NCBI RefSeq assembly: GCF_002090055.1
Contig: NZ_BBRH01000018.1
Coordinates: 1 to 64,000, forward strand
Reading direction: 5' to 3'
DNA from: Demequina sp. NBRC 110051
GTDB taxonomy: Bacteria; Actinomycetota; Actinomycetes; Actinomycetales; Demequinaceae
DNA: 64,000 bases
Under the pieces are notes generated by a model. The model had not been told where the DNA came from. It made no database searches and saw only the letters and a program-made list of their open reading frames with translations. Of the stretch, positions 36,416 to 45,667 are shown in pieces (position 1 is the first letter of the stretch; the number at the start of each line of letters is the position of its first letter). The position numbers and the translations under genes are program-made.

Positions 36416-37411
36416 ATGACAGATCTCACGACCGCACCCAAGGCCGTACCACGCGTTCGGGTCGCGCGCTACGCCGCGCGCGAATGGGGCGCGGCGCACC
36501 TGCGCAGATTATGGAAGCAACGCGAACTCCATCCGGTGCATATCGCGCCGACGCTGGGTGATGCCCACCTCATTGCGGTTCTCGTCGTCAAAGACGAGGC
36601 GACGCGTTTCCCCTACCTCCTGGAGTACTACCGCCGCGCCGGCGTGGACCACTTCATTGTGATCGACAATGGGTCGACCGACGGGCTGAGCGCTACGCTC
36701 GCCAGCGAACCGGATATCTCGATGTACGCGGCGCACGGCGGGTTCGCCGCGGCACGCTACGGAATCGACTGGGTCAACACCATCGCGGCCAGGCACTGCG
36801 CGGGCCGGTGGATCCTCCATGTCGACGCCGACGAGTTGCTGGTGATCCCCGGATACGAGAGCCTGCAGGCCGCCTGCGCCGACCTCGACTCAAGACACCA
36901 GCGCGCGGTTCACGCCCTCATGCTCGATATGTACTCCGACCAACCGGCATCGCGCAATGACGTACCAGCCGGGACAGATCCTCTGGCCGTGTGTGCGCTT
37001 TACGACGCCGGAGGCTACGAACACTTCTTCGACCCACTGTCGCTGACCACGTGGATTAAGGGCGGTGTGCGCGGACGGCTGTTCTTTCCCGATATCCACG
37101 CTGGCCCGGCCCTCAACAAAACTCCGCTCGTGAAGTGGAAGCGTGGCTACGCGTTTGCGCAAGTCGCACACAGGCTCGTCCCCCGCGCGCTCAACCGTCA
37201 ATCTGAGGCTCCGCAGGCGGCCTTGTTGCATTTCACCTTCACCTCGCTGTCGCACGCAAAGTTCTCCGATCGCGCGAACCTTGAGCAACACACCGCCGAG
37301 TACAACGCATACTCCCGCGTCGACGAGACGTCGTTCGTAGGGCTCCCCACTCGCACATACGGCGCACCGCATGACCTGGTCGCGGAGGGCATCATCAGGC
37401 CATTACGCTGA
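36416..37411 (+). CDS. GT2/GT92-like glycosyltransferase (Glyco_tranf_2_4 type)
   Basis: This 331-residue protein has LIAVLVVKDEATRFPYLLEYYRRAGVDHF, FIVIDNGSTDG and HVDADELL, the DxD-bearing pattern of the Glyco_tranf_2_4 group that also covers GT92. The C-terminal part with HFTFTSLSHAKFSDR is as expected for that group. ATG 36416 is five bases after GGGGGGAA; ATG 36401 is an in-frame alternative. TACATT (36390-36395) fits a -10. Base composition is lower in G+C than the flanks. It is the last gene of the polysaccharide locus on this side. Confidence 0.85.
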   Translation: MTDLTTAPKAVPRVRVARYAAREWGAAHLRRLWKQRELHPVHIAPTLGDAHLIAVLVVKDEATRFPYLLEYYRRAGVDHFIVIDNGSTDGLSATLASEPDISMYAAHGGFAAARYGIDWVNTIAARHCAGRWILHVDADELLVIPGYESLQAACADLDSRHQRAVHALMLDMYSDQPASRNDVPAGTDPLAVCALYDAGGYEHFFDPLSLTTWIKGGVRGRLFFPDIHAGPALNKTPLVKWKRGYAFAQVAHRLVPRALNRQSEAPQAALLHFTFTSLSHAKFSDRANLEQHTAEYNAYSRVDETSFVGLPTRTYGAPHDLVAEGIIRPLR

Positions 37412-37795
37412 CTCAATAGGACTCAGGTGAAGCCGAGGCGTTCTCTTTACCAAATCGTGACACAATCGCCAAGGTTGCATTTTTACCAGGCAGTTTGATC
37501 GAAGCCTCGCGGCGTGTCGGGCCGCTATTCCCGCGCGCACGCTTGAAGTTCGGCATGGAGCCCCGATAGCGTCATCAAGCCGTCTCGGGGTTCGCGTCAG
37601 TCACGACCGAGTCGCCAATGACCAGCCCAGGCCTTGTGGCTGCGCCGAATTCGGCTGCGCCCCAGGCGAGCGCGGCGGCCTCCCCATGGGGGCGCCCGAG
37701 GGCCCGTGACTGCCGTCCGACGGCTGCGTGCCCCCTCGCATGATCGAGGCCGCAACTGTGCCCCACTCTGACGCGAGGGGCAGCTGAGGACATCA
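37412..37795. other. 384-bp spacer without a credible gene
   Basis: The first ~100 bp are markedly A+T-richer than the surroundings (for example TTGCATTTTTACC near 37475), then G+C returns. I see a 9-bp direct repeat GGCTGCGCC (37644-37668 region) and TAGCGT at 37568-37573. The reverse ORFs here end in no recognisable domain. The stretch probably contains the proV promoter, which in other bacteria is osmoregulated, and may mark the edge of the acquired polysaccharide locus. Confidence 0.5.
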
Positions 37796-39067
37796 GTGAA
37801 CGACATCGTATTGAAGGCGGAGGGCCTCTATAAGGTCTTCGGCCGCGGCGCGGACGACGCCGTGAAGAAGCTCCGCAATGGTGCCTCTCGCGACGAACTC
37901 GGCGGTGCGACCGCCGCCGTCATCGACGCCTCGTTCGAGGTCAAGAAGGGCGAGATCTTCGTCGTCATGGGGCTCTCCGGCTCCGGCAAGTCCACCCTCA
38001 TCCGTATGCTCAATGGTCTTCACCCGCAGACCGCGGGCACCGTCGAGGTGGGCGGGGATTCCATTACCGGCGTGAGCCCCGCCAAGCTGCGTGAGATCCG
38101 CCGCCACCGCATCTCTATGGTGTTCCAGCACTTCGCCCTGCTGCCGCACCGCACCGTGATCGACAACGTCGCGTATGGGCTTGAGATCCAGGGCATCGAC
38201 AAGGCCGAGCGCCTGAAGCGCGCCGCCAAGGTCACCGAGATCGTCGGGCTAGGCGGCTGGGAGGAGAAGTACCCCTCCGAGCTGTCGGGAGGCATGCAGC
38301 AGCGCGTGGGACTCGCCCGCGCACTCGCGGCCGACACCGACGTGCTGCTGATGGACGAGGCCTTCTCCGCTCTCGACCCGCTGATCCGTCGCGAGATGCA
38401 GGACCAGCTCCTTGAGCTCCAGCAGGAGCTCGGAAAGACCATCATCTTCATCACCCACGACCTCAACGAGGCCATGTACATCGGCGACCGGATCGCCGTC
38501 ATGCGCGACGGCCGGATCGTCCAGATCGGCTCGCCCGAGGACATCCTCACGAACCCCGCGAACGACTACGTCGAGCAGTTTGTGCAGGACGTCGACCGCT
38601 CGCGCGTGCTCACTGCCGAGTCTGTGATGCGCAAGCCGCGCGTCACCGTGCACGAGGGCTCCGGCCCTCGCGCCGCGCTCGCCGCGATGCGCGAACACGA
38701 GATCTCGGCCCTGTACGTCACCAAGCGCGACCGCACCATCGTCGGATGGGTGCGCGACCGCGACGTCCTGGACCTGGTGCGCAAGGGCGAGAAGTCGCTC
38801 ACCCCCGCGATCCAGTCCGACCACGGCGCCGTGTCCAAGGACACTCCCCTGGTCGACATCTTTATCCCCTCACTCGAGGCCGCCTTGGCGCTGGCAGTGA
38901 CCGACGAGCGTGACCGCCTCGTGGGCGTGGTGCCGCGCGTGACCTTGCTCGCGACGCTGGGCGGCGAGCCCGAGGCCGCCACCTCAGCCGAGCCCGTGAT
39001 CGAGCCGCTGCCCACGGACGTGGTCGACAAGGTGCTTGGGGCGTCGTCGACGAAGGGAGACGCGTAA
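37796..39067 (+). CDS. proV: Glycine betaine/proline ABC transporter ATPase
   Basis: ProV powers uptake of glycine betaine or related osmoprotectants. The 423-residue protein has Walker A GLSGSGKST, Q-loop VFQHFALLPH, signature LSGGMQQRVGLARAL, Walker B LLMDEAFSALDP, H-loop ITHDLNEA, and two C-terminal CBS domains (about 275-400; LTAESVMRKPRVTV...) that in the OpuA family sense ionic strength. The start GTG 37796 has TGAGGA five bases upstream. Its stop overlaps the proW ATG by one base. Confidence 0.95.
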   Translation: MNDIVLKAEGLYKVFGRGADDAVKKLRNGASRDELGGATAAVIDASFEVKKGEIFVVMGLSGSGKSTLIRMLNGLHPQTAGTVEVGGDSITGVSPAKLREIRRHRISMVFQHFALLPHRTVIDNVAYGLEIQGIDKAERLKRAAKVTEIVGLGGWEEKYPSELSGGMQQRVGLARALAADTDVLLMDEAFSALDPLIRREMQDQLLELQQELGKTIIFITHDLNEAMYIGDRIAVMRDGRIVQIGSPEDILTNPANDYVEQFVQDVDRSRVLTAESVMRKPRVTVHEGSGPRAALAAMREHEISALYVTKRDRTIVGWVRDRDVLDLVRKGEKSLTPAIQSDHGAVSKDTPLVDIFIPSLEAALALAVTDERDRLVGVVPRVTLLATLGGEPEAATSAEPVIEPLPTDVVDKVLGASSTKGDA

Positions 39068-40014
39068 TGGATATCCGCATTCGTGTAGGCGACTGGATTG
39101 AGAACTTCTTCGACTGGCTGGAGGCCACGCTCGGCGCGTTCTTTGACGGGCTCGCCGATGTGCTTGACGCCATCGTGGGCGCCGTCGAGTGGGTCTTCCA
39201 CACCCCACCCGACTGGGCCGTCATCCTCGTCGTGGCCATCTTGGCCCTCCTCGCACGCGGCTGGAAGTTCGCCATCGGCTCGGCCGTCGGACTGCTGTTC
39301 ATCGTCAGCGTCAACCAGTGGGACAACACCGTCGAGTCGCTCGCGCTCGTCATCGTCGCTGCCCTGCTGGCGGTCGTGCTGGCGGTGCCGCTGGGCATCT
39401 GGGCCGCGCGCAACAACGTGGTCTCGGCGTTTGTGAAGCCTCTGATGGACTTCCTGCAGACGCTGCCCGCGTTCGTGTACCTCGTGCCTGCGCTGGCGCT
39501 GTTCGGCATCGGCATCGCGCCCGGTGTGATCGCGACACTGATCTTCGCGATGGCCCCCGGCGTGCGCCTGACCGAGCTCGGCATTCGCGGGGTCGACAAG
39601 GAAGTTGTCGAGGCCGGCGAGGCGTTCGGCGCGACCCCCCGCCGCATCTTGCGCCAGATTCAGATCCCGCTCGCAATGCCGTCGATTATGGCCGGCATCA
39701 ACCAGATCATCATGCTCGCGCTGTCGATGGTCGTCATCGCCGGACTCGTCGGCGCCGGTGGCCTGGGACAGGACGTGTCGCAAGCGATCGCCTCACTCAA
39801 CGTGGGCCTTGGCTTCGAGGCCGGGCTGTCCGTCGTGGTGCTCGCTATCCTCCTGGACCGCTTCACGGCATCCTTCGGCAAGGGCATGGGCCTGTACGCG
39901 GCATGGTCCAAGAGGCGCCGCGCCAAGCGCGAAGACGACGAGCAGGCACGCATCGACGCCGCACAGGAAACCGTCGGCGGCCGTCGCGCCACCGGCGTGG
40001 GCGCCACGGCGTAA
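39067..40014 (+). CDS. proW: Glycine betaine/proline ABC transporter permease
   Basis: This 315-residue permease has an N-terminal amphipathic extension (WIENFFDWLEATLGAFFDGLADVLDAI, given by its ends) typical of ProW/OpuAB, then about seven membrane segments. The EAA-loop for contact with ProV reads KEVVEAGEAFGATPRRILRQIQIP. It is co-translated with proV (TAATG junction). The C-terminal tail is charged. One permease and one binding protein complete the importer. Confidence 0.94.
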   Translation: MDIRIRVGDWIENFFDWLEATLGAFFDGLADVLDAIVGAVEWVFHTPPDWAVILVVAILALLARGWKFAIGSAVGLLFIVSVNQWDNTVESLALVIVAALLAVVLAVPLGIWAARNNVVSAFVKPLMDFLQTLPAFVYLVPALALFGIGIAPGVIATLIFAMAPGVRLTELGIRGVDKEVVEAGEAFGATPRRILRQIQIPLAMPSIMAGINQIIMLALSMVVIAGLVGAGGLGQDVSQAIASLNVGLGFEAGLSVVVLAILLDRFTASFGKGMGLYAAWSKRRRAKREDDEQARIDAAQETVGGRRATGVGATA

Positions 40015-40020
40015 ACCCGA

Positions 40021-40046
40021 CCCCGGCATCGGCCATGCCCGATGCC
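40021..40046. repeat. Near-copy of the 14-bp element with an 8-bp inverted repeat
   Basis: CCCCGGCATCGGCC (40021-40034) matches the reverse element at 13 of 14 positions. GGCATCGG (40025-40032) and CCGATGCC (40039-40046) form a perfect inverted repeat directly behind the proW stop. Confidence 0.6.
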
Positions 40047-40084
40047 TACCGCAAGACTTCGCGGCTGCCGCTGAGCGGCCGTGG

Positions 40085-40113
40085 GCATCCCGCCCCGCAA
40101 AGCGGGCGGGTGC
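40085..40113 (+). other. Intercistronic stem-loop between proW and proX
   Basis: CATCCCGCCCCGC and GCGGGCGGGTG pair around AAA with one bulge, 24 bases upstream of the first possible proX start. Without a T-run it is more likely an mRNA-stabilising or attenuating structure than a terminator; such elements often raise the binding-protein dose. Confidence 0.5.
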
Positions 40114-40157
40114 TTCCCCGGCGTGAGGAGATCCCCATGCCGAGAAAGGAAAGACAC

Positions 40158-41081
40158 ATGTTCAAGCGCACTGGAGCCGCCTTCGCGGTTGCCGCCACCG
40201 CGGGCCTCGTGCTCGCCGGTTGCTCGTCCGCCGACGAGACCGAAGAGACCACCGACGCCGCGGCGTCCGGCTCGGAGACCACCGAGGAGGCCGCGGGCGG
40301 CGACATCACCCTGGTCGCCTTCAACGGCTGGGACGAGTCGATCGCGACCTCGCTGGTCTGGCAGAACCTGCTCAACGCCGAGGGCTACAACGCTACTGTC
40401 GAGTACGCCGACGCGGGCACCGGGTTCCAGGGTCTCGCCGACGGCGACTACGACGTCCTCACCGACGTGTGGCTGCCGCTGACCCACGCCTCGTACATCG
40501 ACCAGTTCGGTGACGACATCGAAGAAATCGGTGCGTGGTTCGACTCCGCCGCCCTCACCGTGGCCGTGAACGCCGACGCCCCCATCGACTCGCTTACCGA
40601 GCTGGGTGCGGCCGCCGATGAGTTCGGCAACCGCATCGTGGGCATCGAGGCAGGCGCTGGCTTGACCGCGACCATGCAGGACGCCACCATCCCCACGTAC
40701 GACGGCCTGTCGGACATGGAGTTCGCGATCTCGTCGACCCCGGCCATGCTCGCCGAGCTGGACAAGGCGCTGTCGGACGGCGAGAACATCGCGGTCACGC
40801 TGTGGGAGCCCCACTGGGCCTACGGCGCCTACGACCTCAAGAACCTCGAGGACCCCGAGGGCACCCTTGGTGAGGCCGAGTCGATCGTGACCTACGGTCG
40901 TTCGGGCTTTGGCGAAGAGTTCCCGCAGGTCACCGAGTGGCTGGGCAACTTCCAGATGGACGCCGAGCTGCTGTACGACCTTGAGAACAAGATGCGCGAC
41001 CAGGACACCGCTGACCTCGAGGGCATCGTGGCCGACTGGATCGCCGAGAACCAGGAGTGGGCCGACTCGCTCACCGCGTAA
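40158..41081 (+). CDS. proX: Glycine betaine-binding lipoprotein
   Basis: This 307-residue OpuAC-type substrate-binding protein is tethered outside the membrane. The signal peptide MFKRTGAAFAVAATAGLVLAGC ends in the lipobox LAGC (Cys22), followed by a Thr/Glu-rich linker. Binding-lobe signatures include AFNGWDESIATSLVWQNLL, YDVLTDVWLPLTH and VTLWEPHWAYGAYDLKNLEDP, whose Trp residues are the expected quaternary-amine cage. I use ATG 40158 (AAAGGA upstream); ATG 40137 with GAGGAG is also possible and would add seven residues. A strong hairpin follows. Confidence 0.93.
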   Translation: MFKRTGAAFAVAATAGLVLAGCSSADETEETTDAAASGSETTEEAAGGDITLVAFNGWDESIATSLVWQNLLNAEGYNATVEYADAGTGFQGLADGDYDVLTDVWLPLTHASYIDQFGDDIEEIGAWFDSAALTVAVNADAPIDSLTELGAAADEFGNRIVGIEAGAGLTATMQDATIPTYDGLSDMEFAISSTPAMLAELDKALSDGENIAVTLWEPHWAYGAYDLKNLEDPEGTLGEAESIVTYGRSGFGEEFPQVTEWLGNFQMDAELLYDLENKMRDQDTADLEGIVADWIAENQEWADSLTA

Positions 41082-41108
41082 GTCTCATTCGCGTCGCTTC
41101 TGCGGCAC

Positions 41109-41148
41109 GCAACGACGCCGGTTGCCTTTGGGTGACCGGCGTCGTTGC
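41109..41148 (+). terminator. Terminator hairpin after proX
   Basis: GCAACGACGCCGGT (41109-41122) and ACCGGCGTCGTTGC (41135-41148) are a perfect 14-bp stem with a 12-base loop. The following GTTGTC is only weakly T-rich, as is common in high-GC genomes. Confidence 0.75.
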
Positions 41149-41249
41149 GTTGTCATGGGGCGGCTCTACTCTCCATCGCTTCCTGTGAGACGCGGCCATG
41201 TGGTACATGTCTCATGGCGGCGACGTGCACAAAGGGCCGAGGGGGCACC

Positions 41250-41843
41250 ATGAGGCGCAGATATGGACGTGACATCCTGGTGAGCGTCGCCTCGGCGCGA
41301 GTTCTCCCGCATCGACTCCGACCTCTCGTGCTTCGACGATGCGGGGTAGAGGTCGGCGTCGGCTGCCAGCTACGCGAGGGCATCATCGTGGACAACGCCA
41401 CGTCGGGCGACCTGAGGCTCAGGGTCGGGCAAGGCACCTACATTAACTCCGACGCCCGCATCGACACGGCAGCTCCCGTGACCATCGGGGCCGAGGTCAG
41501 CTTTGGCCCCGGGGTCCGCATCGTGACCACCACCCACGCGCTGGGGACATCCGACAAGCGCGCAGGTGAGCTCACCAGCCGGCCCGTCACCATCGGGGAT
41601 GGATCATGGCTGGGCGCGGGAGTGATGGTTCTACCCGGAGTCACGATCGCGCGCGGGTGTGTGGTTGCCGCCGGTGCGGTCGTGACGAAGGACACCGAGC
41701 CTGACGGACTCTATGGAGGCGTTCCGGCACGACGGATCCGCGATCTCGAGCCCAGCGAGCGGCCGTCACGGCCCGCTACCTCCGCCGGAACTGGACCGGC
41801 TCGTCCACGTAGGGCTCCCACGCCACCTTCTGGTCGTCGGTGA
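41250..41843 (+). CDS. Left-handed beta-helix acyltransferase (hexapeptide repeat)
   Basis: This 197-residue protein resembles WcaF/maltose-O-acetyltransferase enzymes: hexapeptide repeats from IIVDNATSGDLRLRVGQGTYIN on, TTTHALGTSDKR as the catalytic-His loop, and VTIGDGSWLGAGVMVLPGVTIARGCVVAAGAVV (given by its ends). It likely O-acetylates a sugar, perhaps of the polymer made 4 kb upstream. ATG 41250 follows GAGGGGG. The C-terminal ~30 residues are Pro/Arg-rich and their codons lie antisense to the end of the thioesterase gene (68-bp overlap), so the tail may be recent. Confidence 0.82.
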   Translation: MRRRYGRDILVSVASARVLPHRLRPLVLRRCGVEVGVGCQLREGIIVDNATSGDLRLRVGQGTYINSDARIDTAAPVTIGAEVSFGPGVRIVTTTHALGTSDKRAGELTSRPVTIGDGSWLGAGVMVLPGVTIARGCVVAAGAVVTKDTEPDGLYGGVPARRIRDLEPSERPSRPATSAGTGPARPRRAPTPPSGRR

Positions 41844-42291
41844 GCCTGCGCGGGCGGCCGCTTGCCGCGTCGACGAGCACCAGCGTGGTCGCCGCCCGCG
41901 CATAGACGGCCTGCTCTTGCGGGGAGCCATTCTGCACGAGCGGCGAGCGCACCTCGTAACAGATCTCGAGGCTCGCTCCCCCAAGCCGCCCAATCCACAG
42001 CTGCACGTCGAGCGGCTGGCGTTGGAACGGCGCGGGCGCCAGGTACTCGATCTGCTGGCTCGCGATGAGCGTATGGGTCTCGGCGCCGGGACCGCCCGAC
42101 AGCACGGCTGTCGGCGAACCCGCCCCCTGCCCTCCTTCAGCGTCGGCGATCGAGCCGGCCACGGCATCGTCCGCCCAGAAGACCTGGATGCGGGCCTCTT
42201 CGAGAAGCCGCAGCATCTCCGCGTTGTTGACGTGCCCGTAGGCGTCGATGTCGGACCAGCGCAGCGAGATGGGGACGTGAATGCGGCTCAT
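41776..42291 (-). CDS. Acyl-CoA thioesterase, 4HBT (YbgC-like) family
   Basis: This 171-residue single hot-dog protein begins with the family motif RWSDIDAYGHVNNAEMLRLLEEAR (given by its ends), whose Asp is catalytic in 4-hydroxybenzoyl-CoA thioesterase relatives. A ~25-residue insertion (ADAEGGQGAGSPTAVLSGGP) is seen after the first helix. The substrate is unknown. It lies downstream of ettA in the same direction, the usual order in Micrococcales, but separated from it by a hairpin. Its 3' end overlaps the converging acyltransferase gene. Confidence 0.87.
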   Translation of the reverse strand: MSRIHVPISLRWSDIDAYGHVNNAEMLRLLEEARIQVFWADDAVAGSIADAEGGQGAGSPTAVLSGGPGAETHTLIASQQIEYLAPAPFQRQPLDVQLWIGRLGGASLEICYEVRSPLVQNGSPQEQAVYARAATTLVLVDAASGRPRRLTDDQKVAWEPYVDEPVQFRRR

Positions 42292-42356
42292 GCCCTCACG
42301 CTATCGGCGGTAGCGGGGACTGCGTGTGCGGGTGTGCGCGGTAAAGCGAACACACG

Positions 42357-42396
42357 CGCGACGAGCCCCCGCCGAAAACGGCGGGGGCTCGTCGCG
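42357..42396. terminator. Terminator hairpin between ettA and the thioesterase gene
   Basis: CGACGAGCCCCCGCC (42359-42373) pairs perfectly with GGCGGGGGCTCGTCG (42380-42394) around GAAAAC. It lies 18 bp after the ettA stop in the leftward direction. No T-run follows. Confidence 0.7.
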
Positions 42397-42412
42397 TGCG
42401 GCTCGGTAGCGC

Positions 42413-44095
<1,683 letters not shown>

Positions 44096-44228
44096 TGCTG
44101 CTCCGTGAACTCGTGGGGCGGCGCCGCGCGGGCGCCCGAATGAACCGCGTACCAGCCTACGCGGTCGGAGCGCCGACGGCTCCGCACGGCCGGAGGGGCG
44201 GCCGCGCGGAGCCCGTCTGTGGCCGCGG

Positions 44229-44720
44229 CTACACGGATGCCGCCGCGGGCTCCTTGGCCTCCTCGTCGTCGCGCTCGTCGAGTCCGTCGGCCTCGCCAGT
44301 CTCGGTGTCCTCTGCCTTCGGCGGTGCAGTGGTCACTTCCCCGCTTGAGTCGACCGTCGCTCGCTGGAACGTCGCCGTACCCCGCGTGAGGTCGTGACCC
44401 ACGGCCGTCGCGTCGACGCGCATGGCCCACCGCGTGGCGCCGTCCTGTCCCGCCCACTCCTCGGTGCGTAGGCGCCCGGTCACGACGACCGGCTGGCCCT
44501 TCTCCACCGACGACACCACGAAGGCCGCCGCGTCACGGCGCACCCGCACGTCGAACCACTCGGTGCGACCGTCCGCCCACTCGTTGGTCGAGGGGTTGAA
44601 GCGGCGCGGGGTCTGCGCGACACGGAACGTCGCCATGTCGGTCATGCTGCCGTCGCGGCGCACCACCATCGCGGGGCTCGTCGCCGCCCACCCCGTCACC
44701 GTGATCTCCAGGTCTCTCAT
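44229..44720 (-). CDS. ssb: Single-stranded DNA-binding protein, second-type paralogue
   Basis: This 163-residue OB-fold protein has LEITVTGWAATSPAMVVRRDG, ATFRVAQTPRRFN, EWFDVRVRRDAAAFVVSSVEKGQPVVVTGRL and TRWAMRVDATAVGHDL, the SSB order. The acidic C-terminus ends EEAKEPAAASV and lacks the usual DDDIPF tip that recruits partner proteins. That points to the accessory SSB (SsbB-like) rather than the replicative one, which is normally beside rpsF/rplI. ATG 44720 follows GGAGG. Upstream frame is not needed. Confidence 0.88.
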   Translation of the reverse strand: MRDLEITVTGWAATSPAMVVRRDGSMTDMATFRVAQTPRRFNPSTNEWADGRTEWFDVRVRRDAAAFVVSSVEKGQPVVVTGRLRTEEWAGQDGATRWAMRVDATAVGHDLTRGTATFQRATVDSSGEVTTAPPKAEDTETGEADGLDERDDEEAKEPAAASV

Positions 44721-44854
44721 CGTGTCCTCCCATGAGCCGCACCCTGCGGCCTCATGTTCAGCCTGCGGCGGGCGTCGAGGACAGCGAGAGGCCCCCACCA
44801 CATCTGTGGAAGGGGCCGTCGGCGCGTAGCGCCTGGGGACGACGGGCGCGCGCC

Positions 44855-45667
44855 CTACTTCCCCATCTCCTCGTTGCGAGCGAGCGCCGCCGCGAGGGCA
44901 TCGGCCACCGTCGCGTTCAGGTCGCGCTCGCCGAAGACGCGCAGCGCCTCGGCCGTCGAGCCGCCAGGGCTCGTCACCTGGCGGCGCAGCTCTGCGGCGT
45001 CATGCTCCGAGCCGTCGAGGTAGGCCATCGAGCCCAGCATGGTCGCGGTGACCACGCGGGTGGCCTGGTCGCCGGCGAAGCCCATCCGCACCGCGGCGGC
45101 CTCGAGAGCCTCGACGAAGGCGTAGGCGTAGGCGGGACCGGAGCCCGCGACGGCGGCAAACGCATTCACGAGCGACTCGTCGACGATCTCGATGAGGCCG
45201 GTGGGCGCGAGGAGAGTCGCGGCCGCGACGCAATCGGCCTCGTCGCCGGCCAGCGCCGTCACCCCACGCCCGATCGCCGTGGGCGTGTTGGGCATCGCGC
45301 GCACCACGCGGGCTCCTTCGCCGAGCGCCTCACGCATCGGCTCCAGGCGCACGCCGGCGGCGACGGAGATCACCACCGCACCAGGTGCCAGCAGCGGCGC
45401 GATCTCCGAACACAACTCGACGATCTGGTAGGGCTTCACGCCCAGGATCACGGCATCGGCACCGTCGAGGGCCCACGCCGTCGCCCCCTGATCGACAGAC
45501 AGCGCCCGGTGCTCGACAGTCGCAAACTCCGAGGCCCACTCCGGCTCGCGCGTGCGCGTCGTGAGACGGATGCTCTCGACGTCTCCAGCGCCTGCGAGCG
45601 ACTGCGCGATGGCTCCCGCCATGTTGCCCGCGCCCAGGACGGCGACGGTGCGAAGGGTCTCGGTCAC
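44855..45667 (-). CDS. proC: Pyrroline-5-carboxylate reductase
   Basis: ProC makes proline from pyrroline-5-carboxylate with NAD(P)H, the last step of proline synthesis. The 270-residue protein has the nucleotide-binding VAVLGAGNMAGAI, GVKPYQI, RAMPNTPTAIG and the C-terminal signature QVTSPGGSTAEALRV. GTG 45667 overlaps the stop of the GTPase gene upstream (GTGA), with GAGGAG as ribosome site, so it is translationally coupled to two GTPase genes. Coupling of proline synthesis with these GTPases is odd and may be just operon packing. Confidence 0.95.
   Translation of the reverse strand: MTETLRTVAVLGAGNMAGAIAQSLAGAGDVESIRLTTRTREPEWASEFATVEHRALSVDQGATAWALDGADAVILGVKPYQIVELCSEIAPLLAPGAVVISVAAGVRLEPMREALGEGARVVRAMPNTPTAIGRGVTALAGDEADCVAAATLLAPTGLIEIVDESLVNAFAAVAGSGPAYAYAFVEALEAAAVRMGFAGDQATRVVTATMLGSMAYLDGSEHDAAELRRQVTSPGGSTAEALRVFGERDLNATVADALAAALARNEEMGK

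Noticed and set aside
20409..37411. Polysaccharide locus as an integrated mobile island with attachment sites
   Set aside because: No integrase, transposase or flanking direct repeats are visible, and no tRNA borders it; only composition near 36-37.5 kb hints at transfer.
37575..37793. Reverse 72-codon ORF in the spacer before proV
   Set aside because: No domain, no ribosome site, Ala/Arg-rich composition as for random high-GC frames; kept only as part of the spacer description.
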